In this document: positions 17,428-25,511 of the stretch, piece after piece
Numbering within the stretch: position 1 is the stretch's first letter
Layout: every line of letters begins with the position of its first letter
DNA from: Regnicoccus frigidus
GTDB lineage: Bacteria; Cyanobacteriota; Cyanobacteriia; PCC-6307; Cyanobiaceae
Assembly: GCA_025194985.1 (NCBI GenBank)
Contig: JAOANE010000021.1
Coordinates: 1-64,000 of the forward strand
DNA length: 64,000 nucleotides
Direction: 5' to 3'
Translations under genes and position numbers: made by a program
The notes under the pieces: generated by a model
What the model was told of the DNA's origin: nothing
The model's input: the letters and a program-made list of their open reading frames with translations, nothing else
Database searches by the model: none

Positions 17428-17841
17428 TCAGCGCCCGAAGATCGCCCTGGTGGTGCGGCTGAGGCCCGCGGTGGTCTGGGGCAGGTAAGGGCCTTTGAGC
17501 AGTTGGCCGCCGATGCGCAGCATCAGCCCGGCGATCACGAGATCACCGGCCACCACGGCCAGCACCGCCTGGATCCAGGCCCAGCCCACTCCCTGGTGCA
17601 ACCAGAGCACCAAAGCCAGCTGACCCAGCACCGTGGCGAGCACTAGAAACGTGAGGCCACCGCCGAGCAGGATGCCGCCACTGATCAGGCGTCGCTTTTC
17701 GCTGTCGGCTTCCTGCAGGGCGATGCGCACGTGCAGATCCATCACCGAGGTCACCAGGGCGGTGACCCGGCCTGCCGCAACCCGGCCGGCACTTCCCGAC
17801 GGAGCTGAAGACCCGCCCCGGTTCTGGCGCTCCGGCGTCAT
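17428..17841 (-). CDS. phage holin-3-6 superfamily membrane protein (YqjE-like)
   Basis: The 137-residue protein has a short amphipathic helix (DLHVRIALQEADSEKRRLI) followed by two membrane spans (ISGGILLGGGLTFLVLATVLGQLALVLW and WIQAVLAVVAGDLVIAGLML). This is the layout of the YqjE/DUF1469 family, which is holin-like in fold but chromosomal and not lytic as far as known. It overlaps the upstream YqjD-like gene by 4 bases, the same pairing as E. coli yqjD-yqjE. Confidence 0.75.
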   Translation of the reverse strand: MTPERQNRGGSSAPSGSAGRVAAGRVTALVTSVMDLHVRIALQEADSEKRRLISGGILLGGGLTFLVLATVLGQLALVLWLHQGVGWAWIQAVLAVVAGDLVIAGLMLRIGGQLLKGPYLPQTTAGLSRTTRAIFGR

Positions 17842-18254
17842 GCCGAGCGCCGCCCGGAGGTGAGCAGCATGCCGATGATCATGCCGACGCCGGCAGCGAC
17901 GCCAACGGCCAGCAGGGGACGCTCACGCACCGGCTTCTCGATGCGGGGCCGCAGGCTGGTATTGAGATCGTCGAGGAGCTGCTCGAGCTGATCCTCCAGG
18001 GGACCGATCCGATCGGCCAGCTGGCGGGTCTGGGCCGTGGCCACCTCCAGGAACTCGTTGAGCTGATGCTGCACACCGCTGGCGGTGCGGCCGGTCTGAT
18101 CGGAAATCAACGAGACAACGTCGTCGAAGCTGCCGCGGGTGGCCTCGAGGGTTTCGCGTGCCACCTGGGGCCACTCGCGCTGGATCGTGGGAATCAGGGT
18201 TTCGAACCGCTCCCGAAAGCTGTCGTGGTTGATGGCTGTCGTTTCCGGTTCCAT
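17838..18254 (-). CDS. YqjD/ElaB-like (DUF883-type) membrane-anchored protein
   Basis: The 138-residue protein is a long amphipathic helix bundle (residues 15-105, with repeated heptads such as LADRIGPLEDQLEQLLDDLN) followed by a C-terminal membrane anchor ERPLLAVGVAAGVGMIIGMLL with the family's glycine spacing. E. coli YqjD and ElaB are inner-membrane proteins that bind stationary-phase ribosomes; whether this one does is inference. It is divergent from smc, with about 97 bases between starts. Confidence 0.75.
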   Translation of the reverse strand: MEPETTAINHDSFRERFETLIPTIQREWPQVARETLEATRGSFDDVVSLISDQTGRTASGVQHQLNEFLEVATAQTRQLADRIGPLEDQLEQLLDDLNTSLRPRIEKPVRERPLLAVGVAAGVGMIIGMLLTSGRRSA

Positions 18255-18351
18255 GGCGTGGTTGATGAACTTCTCTCTGTTTCCAGGTTAGGGAGGGGGT
18301 TGAGCAATTGCACAGTTCGGCTAAATTGAGCCTGCTCGGCGCACGAGCCTG

Positions 18352-21300
18352 TTGGTTCACATCAATCAGGTCGAGCTCACCCACTTCAAGTCGTTCGGTG
18401 GGTCGCTGGCGATCCAGCTGGAGCCGTCCTTCACTGTGGTGACCGGGCCGAATGGGTCAGGGAAAAGCAACATTCTCGATGCCGTTCTGTTCTGCCTTGG
18501 CCTGGCCAACAGCCGTGGCATGCGGGCCGAGAGGCTGCCGGACCTGATCAACAGCGCCATGGTGCGGCAGGGCAAGGCGTCCGAAACGCAGGTCACCGTG
18601 CGCTTCGATCTCGCCGACTGGCATCCCGACCCGGCCGAAGAAGGTCTTGATGTTCCAGCCGAAGGGCCCTGGATCCAGGCCGGCCAGCAGGAATGGAGTG
18701 TCACCAGGCGCCTTCGGCTCGCCCCAGGTGGCACCTACAGCAGCAGCTACAGCGCCGACGGAGTGGCTTGCAACCTGCAGCAGGTGCAGGGCCAGCTGCG
18801 CCGCCTGCGCGTGGATCCCGAGGGCAGCAACGTGGTGATGCAGGGGGATGTGACCCGCATCGTCTCGATGGGGTCCCGTGATCGTCGCGGCCTGATCGAC
18901 GAACTCGCCGGTGTCGCCCTGTTCGATTCCCGCATCGAGCAGACCCGCTCCAAGCTCGATGAAGTTCAAGATCGCCAGGAGCGCTGCCACATCGTTGAGC
19001 AGGAACTGCTCGCCAGCCGCCAGAAACTGGAGCGCGACTGCGCCAAGGCACGCACCTACCAGGAGCTGCGTCAGCGCCACCAGGACGGGCGCCTCCAGCT
19101 CCAGGTGCTCGGCTACGAGCAGGCCGGCCAGCAGCTTGCCGCCCTGACCAGCCGCCAACAAGCCCTCGGACTTCAGCAAGAGGTGGATTGCTCGGCCGTC
19201 GCCGCGGCCCAGCTGGCCTTGGAGCTGGCGGCCAAAGCCGTCGAAGCGCTGCAGGCCGAAGTGAAGGCCCTGGGGGAAGACAGCCTGCTGGCAGTCCAGG
19301 CGGAACTGGCCGGGCTCGAGGCCAGCGGCCGCGAGTTAACGCGCCAGGCCGAGCGCCATCAGCACGACGGCGAGCAACTGCAGCTGCAGCGCCGGGCCCT
19401 TGTTGTCCAACAGGGCGAGCTGCGCCGGGGCCAGCAGCAGAACGACGCCAGCGATGACGGAGCCAAGCTGGAGCAAGCCGAGCAGGCCTGCTCCAGCGCC
19501 GAAGCGGCCGTGGAGCTCTCCCGCCGCCGCCTCGGCGAGATGGCCGACCGCTCCGGCAGCTGGCTCGAAGCGGAACAACAGCGCGGCCAGCAGCGTCAGG
19601 CCCTGCAGGCCCGCATCGGCCCGCTGCTCGCTGAGCAGCAGCAACTCGACGAACGCCTGCGCCAGCAGCAGCAAAGACTCCAGGAACTGGGCGCCGAACT
19701 GGGCGCAGGGGGCACAAGCGATCAGCAGGACCAACAACAGCTGCTGGCGTTGGAGTCGGAGGCGGCAGGCCTCAAGCAGGAGCTTGAGCAGGAGCAGCGG
19801 CAAGCCCAGGACCTCGCCGAAGCCCTGGCCCTGCAGCAACGCACCCGCACCCGGTTGGAGCAGGAACAGGTGGGCCTGGAGCGGGAGATCGCCCGGATCG
19901 AAAGCCGCCGCGAAACCCTGCAGGAAAGCCGCGGCACCGGCGCCTTGCGGGTGCTGCTGGAGTCGGGCCTGGGTGGCCTGCACGGACCGGTGGCCCAGCT
20001 GGGGGAAGTGGAGGAGCGGCTGCGGCTGGCCCTTGAGGTGGCCGCCGGCGGCCGGCTCGGCCAGGTGGTGGTCGATGACGACCGGATCGCCGCCCAGGCG
20101 ATTGAACTGCTCAAGGCCCGCCGGGCCGGCCGGCTCACCTTCCTGCCGCTCAACAAGATCCGCGGCAGCGGCAGCTCCAGCGGCGGCAAAAGCGGCACGG
20201 CTGGAGCGGCCCTGGAGCGGGGCCGGGGCGGCACAGCCGCTGGTGGGAGTGGCGGACTGGTGGGCCGCGCGCTGGAGCTGATCCGCTTTGAGCCCATCTA
20301 CGCCGACGTGTTCCGCTACGTCTTCGCGGACACCCTGGTCTTTGAAGACCTGGCCAGCGCCCGACGCGAACTGGGCCGCTGCCGCGCCGTCACCCTCGAT
20401 GGCGAACTGCTGGAGCGCAGCGGCGCGATGACCGGCGGCAGCCTGCAGCAGCGCAGCGGCCAGCTCAGCTTCGGGCGCAGCTCCGACCACGACGAGGCCG
20501 AACCGCTGCGGCGACGGCTGCTCGAACTTGGCGAGAGCCTGGTGGCCTGCCGGCGGCGTGAGAACGAGCTGGGGCGGCAACTCGAGCAGCTGCGGCCCGT
20601 TTTGCAGGAGCACCAGCAGCGCCAGGCCGCCCTCAGCGCCGAACTGGGGGCGGCCCAGCGGGCCCTTGGCCCCCAGCTGCAGCGCCAGCTCCAGCTCCAG
20701 GAACGGCTCAACCAGACCCAAACGGCCCTGGGGGCCGACCAGACACGCCGGCAGGCCACCGCCGAGCTGCTGACCCCCTTGAACAGCGAGCTCGCAGCGC
20801 TCGAGGCCGAGGCGGCCGGGGCCCAGGCGTCGGCAGACAGCGACCGCTGGAAGGGACTGCAGCACGACCTTGAAGCAGCCGACCGGCTGCTCAGCGAAAC
20901 CCGCCTGCAGCGCGACACCTTGCTGGCAGGCCGGCGCGAGCGCTCCCTGGCCAGGGAGCGGTTGGCCCAACAACTGGAGGCCCTCGCCAGCGAGGAGCAG
21001 CGGCTGCTGCAGGCCGTGGCGGCGCTGGGCGAAGCGCACGGCCAGTGGCGCCAGCAACACCAACAGGAACAGGAGCGACGCCGCGCCCTGGAGGCCCAGC
21101 AGCAGGAGCTGCAGGAACGCTTCGGCGAACGGCGCCGCGCCCGCGATGCGGCCGAGGCCCAGCTCGCCGCCCAGCGCCTGGCCCTGCAGCAGCAGCAATG
21201 GGATCTGGAGCGGCTGGGGGAGGAGCTGCTCGCCCTGGCCGAACAAGACCGAGGCCTGCGGCTCCGGCTCGAAGCCCTGGGCCGGGAGCTGCCCGATCCG

Positions 21301-21981
21301 TTGCCGGTTGTTCCCGAGCCCGTACGCCAGGCGGGCCTGGAGGCCCTGGAGCAAGACCTCCGTCGCCTGCAGGAACGCATGGAAGCGCTTGAACCGGTCA
21401 ACATGCTCGCCCTTGAAGAACTCGAGCAGCTGGAGATCCGCCTCGACGAACTTCGCGGCCGCCTCGACATCCTCAGCAAGGAGCGCGAAGAGCTGCTGCT
21501 GCGGATCGAAACCGTGGCCACCTTGCGCCAGGAGGCCTTCCTGGAAGCCTTCCAGGCCGTGGATGGCCATTTCCGCGAGATCTTCGCCGGCCTTTCTGAA
21601 GGCGAGGGCCACCTGCAACTGGAAAATCCCGAGCAGCCCCTCGAAGGCGGCCTCACCCTGGTGGCCCATCCCAAGGGGAAGGAGGTGCGGCGGCTGGCCT
21701 CGATGTCGGGCGGGGAAAAGTCGTTGACGGCCCTCAGCTTCCTGTTCGCCCTGCAGCGCTTCCGCCCGTCTCCCTTTTATGCCCTCGACGAAGTGGACAG
21801 CTTTCTCGACGGCGTGAACGTGGAGCGCCTGGCCGCCCTGATCGCCAGCCAGGCCGGCGAGGCCCAGTTCCTGGTGGTCAGCCACCGAAGGCCGATGATC
21901 GCCGCCGCGACCCGCACGATCGGCGTCACCCAGGCCCGCGGCGCCCACACCCAGGTGGTTGGCCTGCCCGTCGCCGCCTGA
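18352..21981 (+). CDS. smc: chromosome segregation protein SMC
   Basis: The 1209-residue SMC starts at TTG 18352. The N-terminal Walker A is GPNGSGKSN (about 33-41). Two long Gln/Glu/Leu coiled-coil arms flank a hinge around residues 530-690. The C-terminal head has the signature LASMSGGEKSLTALSFLFAL and Walker B FYALDEVDSFLDG. SMC dimers with ScpA/ScpB organise and segregate the chromosome. The hinge region contains a Gly/Ser-rich stretch (about residues 603-645, GSGSSSGGKSGTAG and GRGGTAAGGSGG) that looks like an inserted flexible loop. ScpA and ScpB are not in this window. Confidence 0.95.
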   Translation: MVHINQVELTHFKSFGGSLAIQLEPSFTVVTGPNGSGKSNILDAVLFCLGLANSRGMRAERLPDLINSAMVRQGKASETQVTVRFDLADWHPDPAEEGLDVPAEGPWIQAGQQEWSVTRRLRLAPGGTYSSSYSADGVACNLQQVQGQLRRLRVDPEGSNVVMQGDVTRIVSMGSRDRRGLIDELAGVALFDSRIEQTRSKLDEVQDRQERCHIVEQELLASRQKLERDCAKARTYQELRQRHQDGRLQLQVLGYEQAGQQLAALTSRQQALGLQQEVDCSAVAAAQLALELAAKAVEALQAEVKALGEDSLLAVQAELAGLEASGRELTRQAERHQHDGEQLQLQRRALVVQQGELRRGQQQNDASDDGAKLEQAEQACSSAEAAVELSRRRLGEMADRSGSWLEAEQQRGQQRQALQARIGPLLAEQQQLDERLRQQQQRLQELGAELGAGGTSDQQDQQQLLALESEAAGLKQELEQEQRQAQDLAEALALQQRTRTRLEQEQVGLEREIARIESRRETLQESRGTGALRVLLESGLGGLHGPVAQLGEVEERLRLALEVAAGGRLGQVVVDDDRIAAQAIELLKARRAGRLTFLPLNKIRGSGSSSGGKSGTAGAALERGRGGTAAGGSGGLVGRALELIRFEPIYADVFRYVFADTLVFEDLASARRELGRCRAVTLDGELLERSGAMTGGSLQQRSGQLSFGRSSDHDEAEPLRRRLLELGESLVACRRRENELGRQLEQLRPVLQEHQQRQAALSAELGAAQRALGPQLQRQLQLQERLNQTQTALGADQTRRQATAELLTPLNSELAALEAEAAGAQASADSDRWKGLQHDLEAADRLLSETRLQRDTLLAGRRERSLARERLAQQLEALASEEQRLLQAVAALGEAHGQWRQQHQQEQERRRALEAQQQELQERFGERRRARDAAEAQLAAQRLALQQQQWDLERLGEELLALAEQDRGLRLRLEALGRELPDPLPVVPEPVRQAGLEALEQDLRRLQERMEALEPVNMLALEELEQLEIRLDELRGRLDILSKEREELLLRIETVATLRQEAFLEAFQAVDGHFREIFAGLSEGEGHLQLENPEQPLEGGLTLVAHPKGKEVRRLASMSGGEKSLTALSFLFALQRFRPSPFYALDEVDSFLDGVNVERLAALIASQAGEAQFLVVSHRRPMIAAATRTIGVTQARGAHTQVVGLPVAA

Positions 21982-22043
21982 GCCGTGGGTCACAATGACT
22001 CGACTGCCCTCTCTTCGCCTTCACCCCACAGGGATCCAGGCCA

Positions 22044-23456
22044 TTGACCTCCTCCATCCCCCCTTCCGCTGATCCTCCCCAGGGCCTGTCTGGTGACAGG
22101 CTCTGGCTGCGATCCGAGCTGATGGGCACCCAGGTGATCACCCGTGACACCGGCCGCCGGCTGGGGGTTGTCGGCGAAGTGATCGTCGACATCGACCGGC
22201 GCGAAGTGATGGCCCTTGGCCTGCGCGACAACCCGCTTACCCGTTTTCTGCCCGGACTGCCGCGCTGGATGCCCCTGGACCGGATCCGCCAGGTGGGCGA
22301 CGTGATCCTGGTGGATTCGGCCGATTCACTCACCCAGAGCTTCAATCCCGAGCGCTACAGCAAGGTCATCAACAGCCAGGTGGTCTCGGAATCAGGAGAG
22401 CAGCTCGGCCGGGTGCTGGGCTTCAGCTTTGACATCGAAACCGGCGATCTCACCACCCTGGTGCTCGGCGCCCTCGGGGTGCCGCTGCTGGGTGAAGGGG
22501 TGTTGAGCACCTGGGAGCTGACGGTGGAGGAAATCGTCAGCAGCGGCCCCGACCGGATCATTGTTTACGAAGGTGCCGAAGACAAACTCAAGCAACTGGG
22601 CAGCGGACTGCTTGAGAAACTCGGCATCGGTGGCTCCAGCTGGGAGCAGGAGGAGCGCGACCGCTACCGCCAGTCGGCGGTGCCAGTCGAGAACCAGTTG
22701 GCCTCCGGCCAGCCCACAGCCCAAGAACAGCGCCGCATCCAGCCCGCCACAAGCCGGGCCGTGGCGGCCACCCGCGAGGAGGAGCTCGAGTACGTCGAGC
22801 TGGAGCGGCAACGACAGGAACCACTGCGCCAACGCCGTTACCTCGACGAGGACGACGACCCCTACGCCCCGCCCGGTGGCGAGCGAGCCTCACGCGGCTG
22901 GGACGGGGACGAGACCGCTGCCAACGAGCCGAGGGGCTACGTGGAGCAACGTCCCAGCGAGCGCGGCTATCCGGAGCGGGCTTACCCAGAGCGGACTTTT
23001 TCCGATCGGGAAACCTTGGATCAGGCCCCTTTGGATCAGGCCCCTTTGGATAGGGGGCCTTTGGATCGGGGCCTTGGCGATCAGAGTCTTGGCGATCGCC
23101 GTCCCCTCGATCGGGCTCCAATCGAAAGAGCTTCCGATGAAAGGCGCTTTGAAGGCCGCCGCTTCAACGACGACATCGATACCGGCAGCCTTGACGATCT
23201 CCGGCCGGCCGGGCTCGATCCCGATCGCTTCGATTCACCGCTGCCGTCCCGGGCCAACGCCGCCAGGCCGCTCACTCCCAGGGCGTCCCAGCGGCCGCTT
23301 CCGCGCCGTCCGTCCCTGGATCGTCAGGAACCCCTGGATGTCGAACCGGAGCCCTACGCCGAACCGGCTCCATCCGTTGAGCCCGACTCAGACGGCGAAA
23401 GCCCGCAGGGGCAAGGCCGGCGCCCGGAGCCCTCGGGCTACGACGATCCCTGGTGA
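22044..23456 (+). CDS. PRC-barrel domain protein with disordered repeat tail
   Basis: From TTG 22044, residues 20-180 hold two PRC-barrel modules (MGTQVITRDTGRRLGVVGEV and INSQVVSESGEQLGRVLGFS), a fold shared with photosynthetic reaction-centre H subunits and the rRNA-processing protein RimM. Beyond residue 200 the chain is charged and disordered, and residues about 310-370 are built of five-residue units encoded by a 15-bp tandem repeat. No membrane segment is visible. Cyanobacterial PRC-barrel proteins of this type are conserved but of unknown function. It follows smc by 62 bases. Confidence 0.78.
   Translation: MTSSIPPSADPPQGLSGDRLWLRSELMGTQVITRDTGRRLGVVGEVIVDIDRREVMALGLRDNPLTRFLPGLPRWMPLDRIRQVGDVILVDSADSLTQSFNPERYSKVINSQVVSESGEQLGRVLGFSFDIETGDLTTLVLGALGVPLLGEGVLSTWELTVEEIVSSGPDRIIVYEGAEDKLKQLGSGLLEKLGIGGSSWEQEERDRYRQSAVPVENQLASGQPTAQEQRRIQPATSRAVAATREEELEYVELERQRQEPLRQRRYLDEDDDPYAPPGGERASRGWDGDETAANEPRGYVEQRPSERGYPERAYPERTFSDRETLDQAPLDQAPLDRGPLDRGLGDQSLGDRRPLDRAPIERASDERRFEGRRFNDDIDTGSLDDLRPAGLDPDRFDSPLPSRANAARPLTPRASQRPLPRRPSLDRQEPLDVEPEPYAEPAPSVEPDSDGESPQGQGRRPEPSGYDDPW
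23016..23120 (+). repeat. 15-bp tandem repeat inside the PRC-barrel gene
   Basis: TTGGATCAGGCCCCT occurs twice in direct succession (23016-23030, 23031-23045) and continues as diverging copies TTGGATAGGGGGCCT and TTGGATCGGGGCCTT, then two GGCGATC copies. The protein units read LDQAP, LDQAP, LDRGP, LDRGL, GDQSL, GDRRP, LDRAP. The period is a multiple of three, so copy number can change without breaking the frame. Confidence 0.85.
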
Positions 23457-23487
23457 GCGAGGACAGCCACCACCAGAAGCGGCTCCA

Positions 23488-23907
23488 TCAGGCCAGAGGT
23501 GCTTCTGAACCCTGGTCCGGCTTGAAGTTCAGCGATGCGGAATTGACGCAGTAACGCAGGCCGCTCGGGGCAGGCCCGTCGTGGAAGAGGTGGCCCAGGT
23601 GGGCTTCGCAGCGCGCACAGCGGATTTCGGTGCGAACCATGCCGTGGCTGTGGTCTTCGATCGTGGTGATCGCCGCTGCATCGACACCGGCAAAAAAGCT
23701 GGGCCAGCCCGTGCCCGATTCGAACTTCGCCCCAGAACTGAACAGCTCAGCGCCGCAGCAGACGCACTGGTACTGACCGGCCTGCTTGTTGTTCCAGTAG
23801 AGGCCGGTGAAGGCCCGCTCGGTGCCGCCGCGGCGGGCCACCTCGAATTGCTCGGGGGTCAGCCGGGTGCGCCAGTCCTGGTCGCTGGGAGATTCAGGGC
23901 TGGCCAT
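23488..23907 (-). CDS. msrB: peptide-methionine (R)-S-oxide reductase MsrB
   Basis: MsrB repairs methionine-R-sulfoxide in oxidised proteins. All zinc ligands are present as two CxxC pairs (Cys48/Cys51 and Cys97/Cys100), and the catalytic Cys120 sits in RYCVNSASLNF. GTGWPSFF and HLGHLFHDGP are the family signatures. The 139-residue length is normal for the cytosolic single-domain enzyme with no signal peptide. It is convergent with the PRC-barrel gene, with about 30 bases between stops. Confidence 0.95.
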   Translation of the reverse strand: MASPESPSDQDWRTRLTPEQFEVARRGGTERAFTGLYWNNKQAGQYQCVCCGAELFSSGAKFESGTGWPSFFAGVDAAAITTIEDHSHGMVRTEIRCARCEAHLGHLFHDGPAPSGLRYCVNSASLNFKPDQGSEAPLA

Positions 23908-23938
23908 CGAAAGAGCGTCAGACGGGGAGAATCACAAA

Positions 23939-25279
23939 CTAAGCCGAAGGCAGCAGCTCCTGCACCATCGCCGCCAGGGCCGCCACGGCGCCGGGTTGAC
24001 CCCGCAGGCTGCGCAGATCCTCACGCTGGCCGCTCAGCCGCTCGGGATGGCCCAGCCAGTCGGCGGCTTCGCTGGCAATCTGCTCTGGGGTGATTGCCCC
24101 GACCCGCTCGGGCACCACGGCACGACCCGCCGCAATGTTCGGCCAGGCCAGGAAACCACTGGTCCGCATCCGCCAGGCCGTCAGTGCCACCCCGATCAGC
24201 CAGCGCAGCAACGGCAAGCGCGCGATCAGACCGAGCCAGCCATCCCAGGCCTGCATCACCTGCAGATGCTGGGTGGGCACCAACACGATCATCGGCACGG
24301 CCAGGGCACCGAGTTCGGCCGTGTTCGCTCCCACCGTGGTCAGGGCCAGGGCGCACTGGCTGAGGGCGGCGTGGGCCGGTTGCTGCTCGATCAGCAGGAT
24401 GCGGGTGCCGGCGGGGGTTTCGATCCAGCGGCGCCGGTCGGGTCCTGGGGACGCCAACCGGGGCTCGCCGCTGCCGTAATGGGCCTGGATCGGATTGGTC
24501 GGCCCGCCGTAGCGAAGCAGCTCGACCACCGAGGTGGTGGGTGCCACCGGAAGCAGGAACTGGCAGCCGGGGCGCAAGGCCGCCAGCCGGTCGGCGGTAT
24601 CGAGCAGAAACGGGACGCCCACCAGCAGCTTGGCCCGCTTCGAGCCCGGCAACAGGGCCACCCAATCGCCAGGCTCCAGCGAGGCTTCAGCCTGGGCTGC
24701 GGCGGAAAGATCGGCCATCAGGTCACCCACCACCTGGCAACGCGGCCGCCAACGCGGAGCCAGGCGCGAAGCGGCCTCCGCCCCCATCGCGGCGATCCGA
24801 TCGTTCCAGCGCGGCCAGCGGGCCACCCACTCGGCGTAGGTGAGGTGGCGATAGCCCAGCCGGGCCGAGAGCAGCACGGTCCAGAACTGATCGCCGCCCA
24901 AAAACACCACCACCCCGCGGGCCGGCCAGGGGCCGTAGCGGCGTGGATTCCAGAGCAGGCGCCAGAACCGCCGCGCCGGCAAGGTGCGCTCAAACAAACC
25001 AAAGCCTTCAGCCACCTGCTGCTCCGCTCCCGTGGCATTCGGGCAGGGCACCAGCACCAGTTGCAGCCCAACAGAGGCCCCAGGCACCAGCGGCCGCAAC
25101 GGCTGCAGTTGGTGGAGCTTTTCGGCCAGGGGCCGAACCCACGTGCTCAATTCACCAGGGCCGTTGCAGACCAGCACGATCGCGGCGTCGGCTGGCTGCC
25201 TCCAATCAGATGGCGGCCCAACAACGGACGACTGACCAACAACCGATGGCTGACTAGCAACAGACAGCGGCCTGGTCAA
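23939..25279 (-). CDS. lipid-A-disaccharide synthase-related protein
   Basis: About 446 residues with a GT-B-like layout: N-terminal AAIVLVCNGPGELSTWV, central VVGDLMADL and LPGSKRAKL, and a C-terminal TTVGANTAELGALAVPMIVLVPTQ that resembles the nucleotide-sugar site of LpxB. It belongs to the cyanobacterial LpxB-related family, which occurs beside a true LpxB, so its product is unknown. The frame stays open through tRNA-Leu; I chose TTG 25279 because upstream sequence is tRNA. The start is uncertain and the N-terminus carries a short VVGQSSVVGPP repeat. Confidence 0.75.
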   Translation of the reverse strand: MTRPLSVASQPSVVGQSSVVGPPSDWRQPADAAIVLVCNGPGELSTWVRPLAEKLHQLQPLRPLVPGASVGLQLVLVPCPNATGAEQQVAEGFGLFERTLPARRFWRLLWNPRRYGPWPARGVVVFLGGDQFWTVLLSARLGYRHLTYAEWVARWPRWNDRIAAMGAEAASRLAPRWRPRCQVVGDLMADLSAAAQAEASLEPGDWVALLPGSKRAKLLVGVPFLLDTADRLAALRPGCQFLLPVAPTTSVVELLRYGGPTNPIQAHYGSGEPRLASPGPDRRRWIETPAGTRILLIEQQPAHAALSQCALALTTVGANTAELGALAVPMIVLVPTQHLQVMQAWDGWLGLIARLPLLRWLIGVALTAWRMRTSGFLAWPNIAAGRAVVPERVGAITPEQIASEAADWLGHPERLSGQREDLRSLRGQPGAVAALAAMVQELLPSA

Positions 25280-25309
25280 ACGGTGCGTGAGCAGGTGCTT
25301 AAAGAAAAA

Positions 25310-25391
25310 TGCGGATGGCGAGACTTGAACTCGCAAGGCCGAAGCCACACGCCCCTCAAACGTGCGTGTCTACCAATTCCACCACATCCGC
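25310..25391 (-). tRNA. tRNA-Leu (anticodon GAG)
   Basis: The minus strand folds as a class II tRNA: acceptor GCGGATG with CATCCGC and discriminator A at 25310, D-arm GTGGAATTGGTAGACAC, anticodon stem CACGT/GCGTG with loop TTGAGGG (anticodon GAG), a variable arm around GTGGCTTCGGCC, and T-arm GCGAGTTCAAGTCTCGC. CCA is not encoded. It lies between accC, transcribed away on the other strand, and the LpxB-related gene downstream on the same strand. Confidence 0.96.
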
Positions 25392-25511
25392 GTGGCCATC
25401 AGAAGCAAAGCTCCCTCCGGCTGGTCAATATACCGATCGGCGGCACCGCCCCCGGAAGGGTCCAGCTGAGTCTTCACTGATACAGTCCGCAGCGGCAAAG
25501 ATTCCCCCCGG

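Noticed and set aside
17428..17841. Holin-like protein as sign of a prophage
   Set aside because: It is paired with a YqjD-like gene as in non-phage chromosomes and no phage genes are nearby.
19336..21993. 885-residue open frame antisense to smc
   Set aside because: It mirrors the high-GC codon pattern of smc, is Leu/Gln/Ala low-complexity and has no recognisable domain; smc itself is certain.
23807..25480. 557-residue plus-strand ORF
   Set aside because: Antisense shadow of the LpxB-related gene and tRNA-Leu; no domain and Gln/Arg/Pro-rich composition.
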